Assembly (NCBI GenBank): GCA_003211205.1
Contig: QCTJ01000010.1
Span: 1-64,000, forward strand
DNA: 64,000 bases
DNA from: Synechococcus sp. AG-673-F03
Lineage (GTDB): Bacteria > Cyanobacteriota > Cyanobacteriia > PCC-6307 > Cyanobiaceae
Direction: 5' to 3'
Made by a program: the position numbers and the translations under genes. The notes under the pieces are model-generated. The model saw nothing but the letters and a program-made list of their open reading frames with translations, ran no database searches and was not told the DNA's origin. This document shows, piece after piece, positions 63,939-64,000 of this stretch. How positions within the stretch are numbered: position 1 is the first letter of the stretch; every line of letters begins with the position of its first letter.

Positions 63939-64000
63939 TCCAGCGCACAGGCCTGGAGCTTGGTGGCAGCGGCACCAGCGTGAGCACCACCTCGACATAC
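63910..64000 (-). CDS. C-terminal end of an unidentified gene (partial)
   Basis: The minus strand enters at the right edge with a reading frame of 29 residues ending in TGA at 63912-63910: YVEVVLTLVPLPPSSRPVRW and then IRVPELRIS. It has hydrophobic/Pro-rich protein-like composition. It overlaps the uridine kinase-like gene by 29 bases, similar to other convergent ends here. Too short to identify. Confidence 0.4.
   Translation of the reverse strand, partial: YVEVVLTLVPLPPSSRPVRWIRVPELRIS

Overview
The window looks like a chromosomal segment of a marine, phycobilisome-bearing Synechococcus (a picocyanobacterium). The evidence is: a phycobilisome core subunit (apcF-like) and the bilin reductase pcyA, photosystem II factor psb28, geranylgeranyl reductase chlP, GUN4, ferredoxin-dependent sulfite reductase, NtcA-type promoter architecture at glnA, a DevBCA-type exporter, and very compact gene packing with many 1-4 base ATGA/GTGA overlaps. 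I see no rRNA, tRNA, CRISPR array, insertion sequence or prophage.

Layout. 1-7.8 kb: the end of a nuclease-like phosphoesterase, a NahK-like kinase, several lineage-specific proteins, a DOMON-like/lytic transglycosylase pair, and a methionine pair (metY plus a MetA-type homoserine acyltransferase whose specificity residue predicts acetyl-CoA). 7.8-12.4 kb: an accessory stretch, visibly richer in A+T, holding eight small genes without recognisable enzymatic function (secreted, TPR and orphan proteins) and long non-coding gaps. 12.4-18 kb: one minus-strand run typA - DUF309 - lptA - lptB - lptF - ccsA (translation GTPase, lipopolysaccharide export, cytochrome c assembly). 18-25 kb: a VanY-like peptidase, chlP, glyS divergent from sir, and a VanX-like dipeptidase. 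25-30.5 kb: recG with an overlapping partner of unknown function, then rpsB-tsf with a strongly structured mRNA leader and an intergenic hairpin. 30.5-38 kb: a glycosyltransferase, a small basic protein, devB-devC-devA, pcyA, two M16 peptidase-family genes, and a sipA-like gene. 38-43 kb: bioY - lspA - FHA-domain penicillin-binding protein - DUF697 GTPase, all overlapping. 43-49 kb: PLP decarboxylase, tadA, a photorespiratory-type aminotransferase, apcF, glnA. 49-57 kb: methyltransferase, small conserved proteins, HATPase, GUN4, mnmH, psb28, two AI-2E-type membrane proteins, flavin reductase. 57-64 kb: pdhB-secD-secF, ispE, rsmA, a uridine-kinase-like protein and the end of one more gene.

Most of the window is core housekeeping. 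The points I consider most worth checking are a predicted pseudoknotted leader on the rpsB mRNA (30416-30497), a perfect GTAN8TAC site in front of a methyltransferase gene (49005-49018), the orphan region 7.8-12.4 kb with an inverted repeat beside a G-rich tract, and several small proteins (31, 51 and 81 residues) that are easily missed. Product names come from recognising motifs by eye; no database search was possible.
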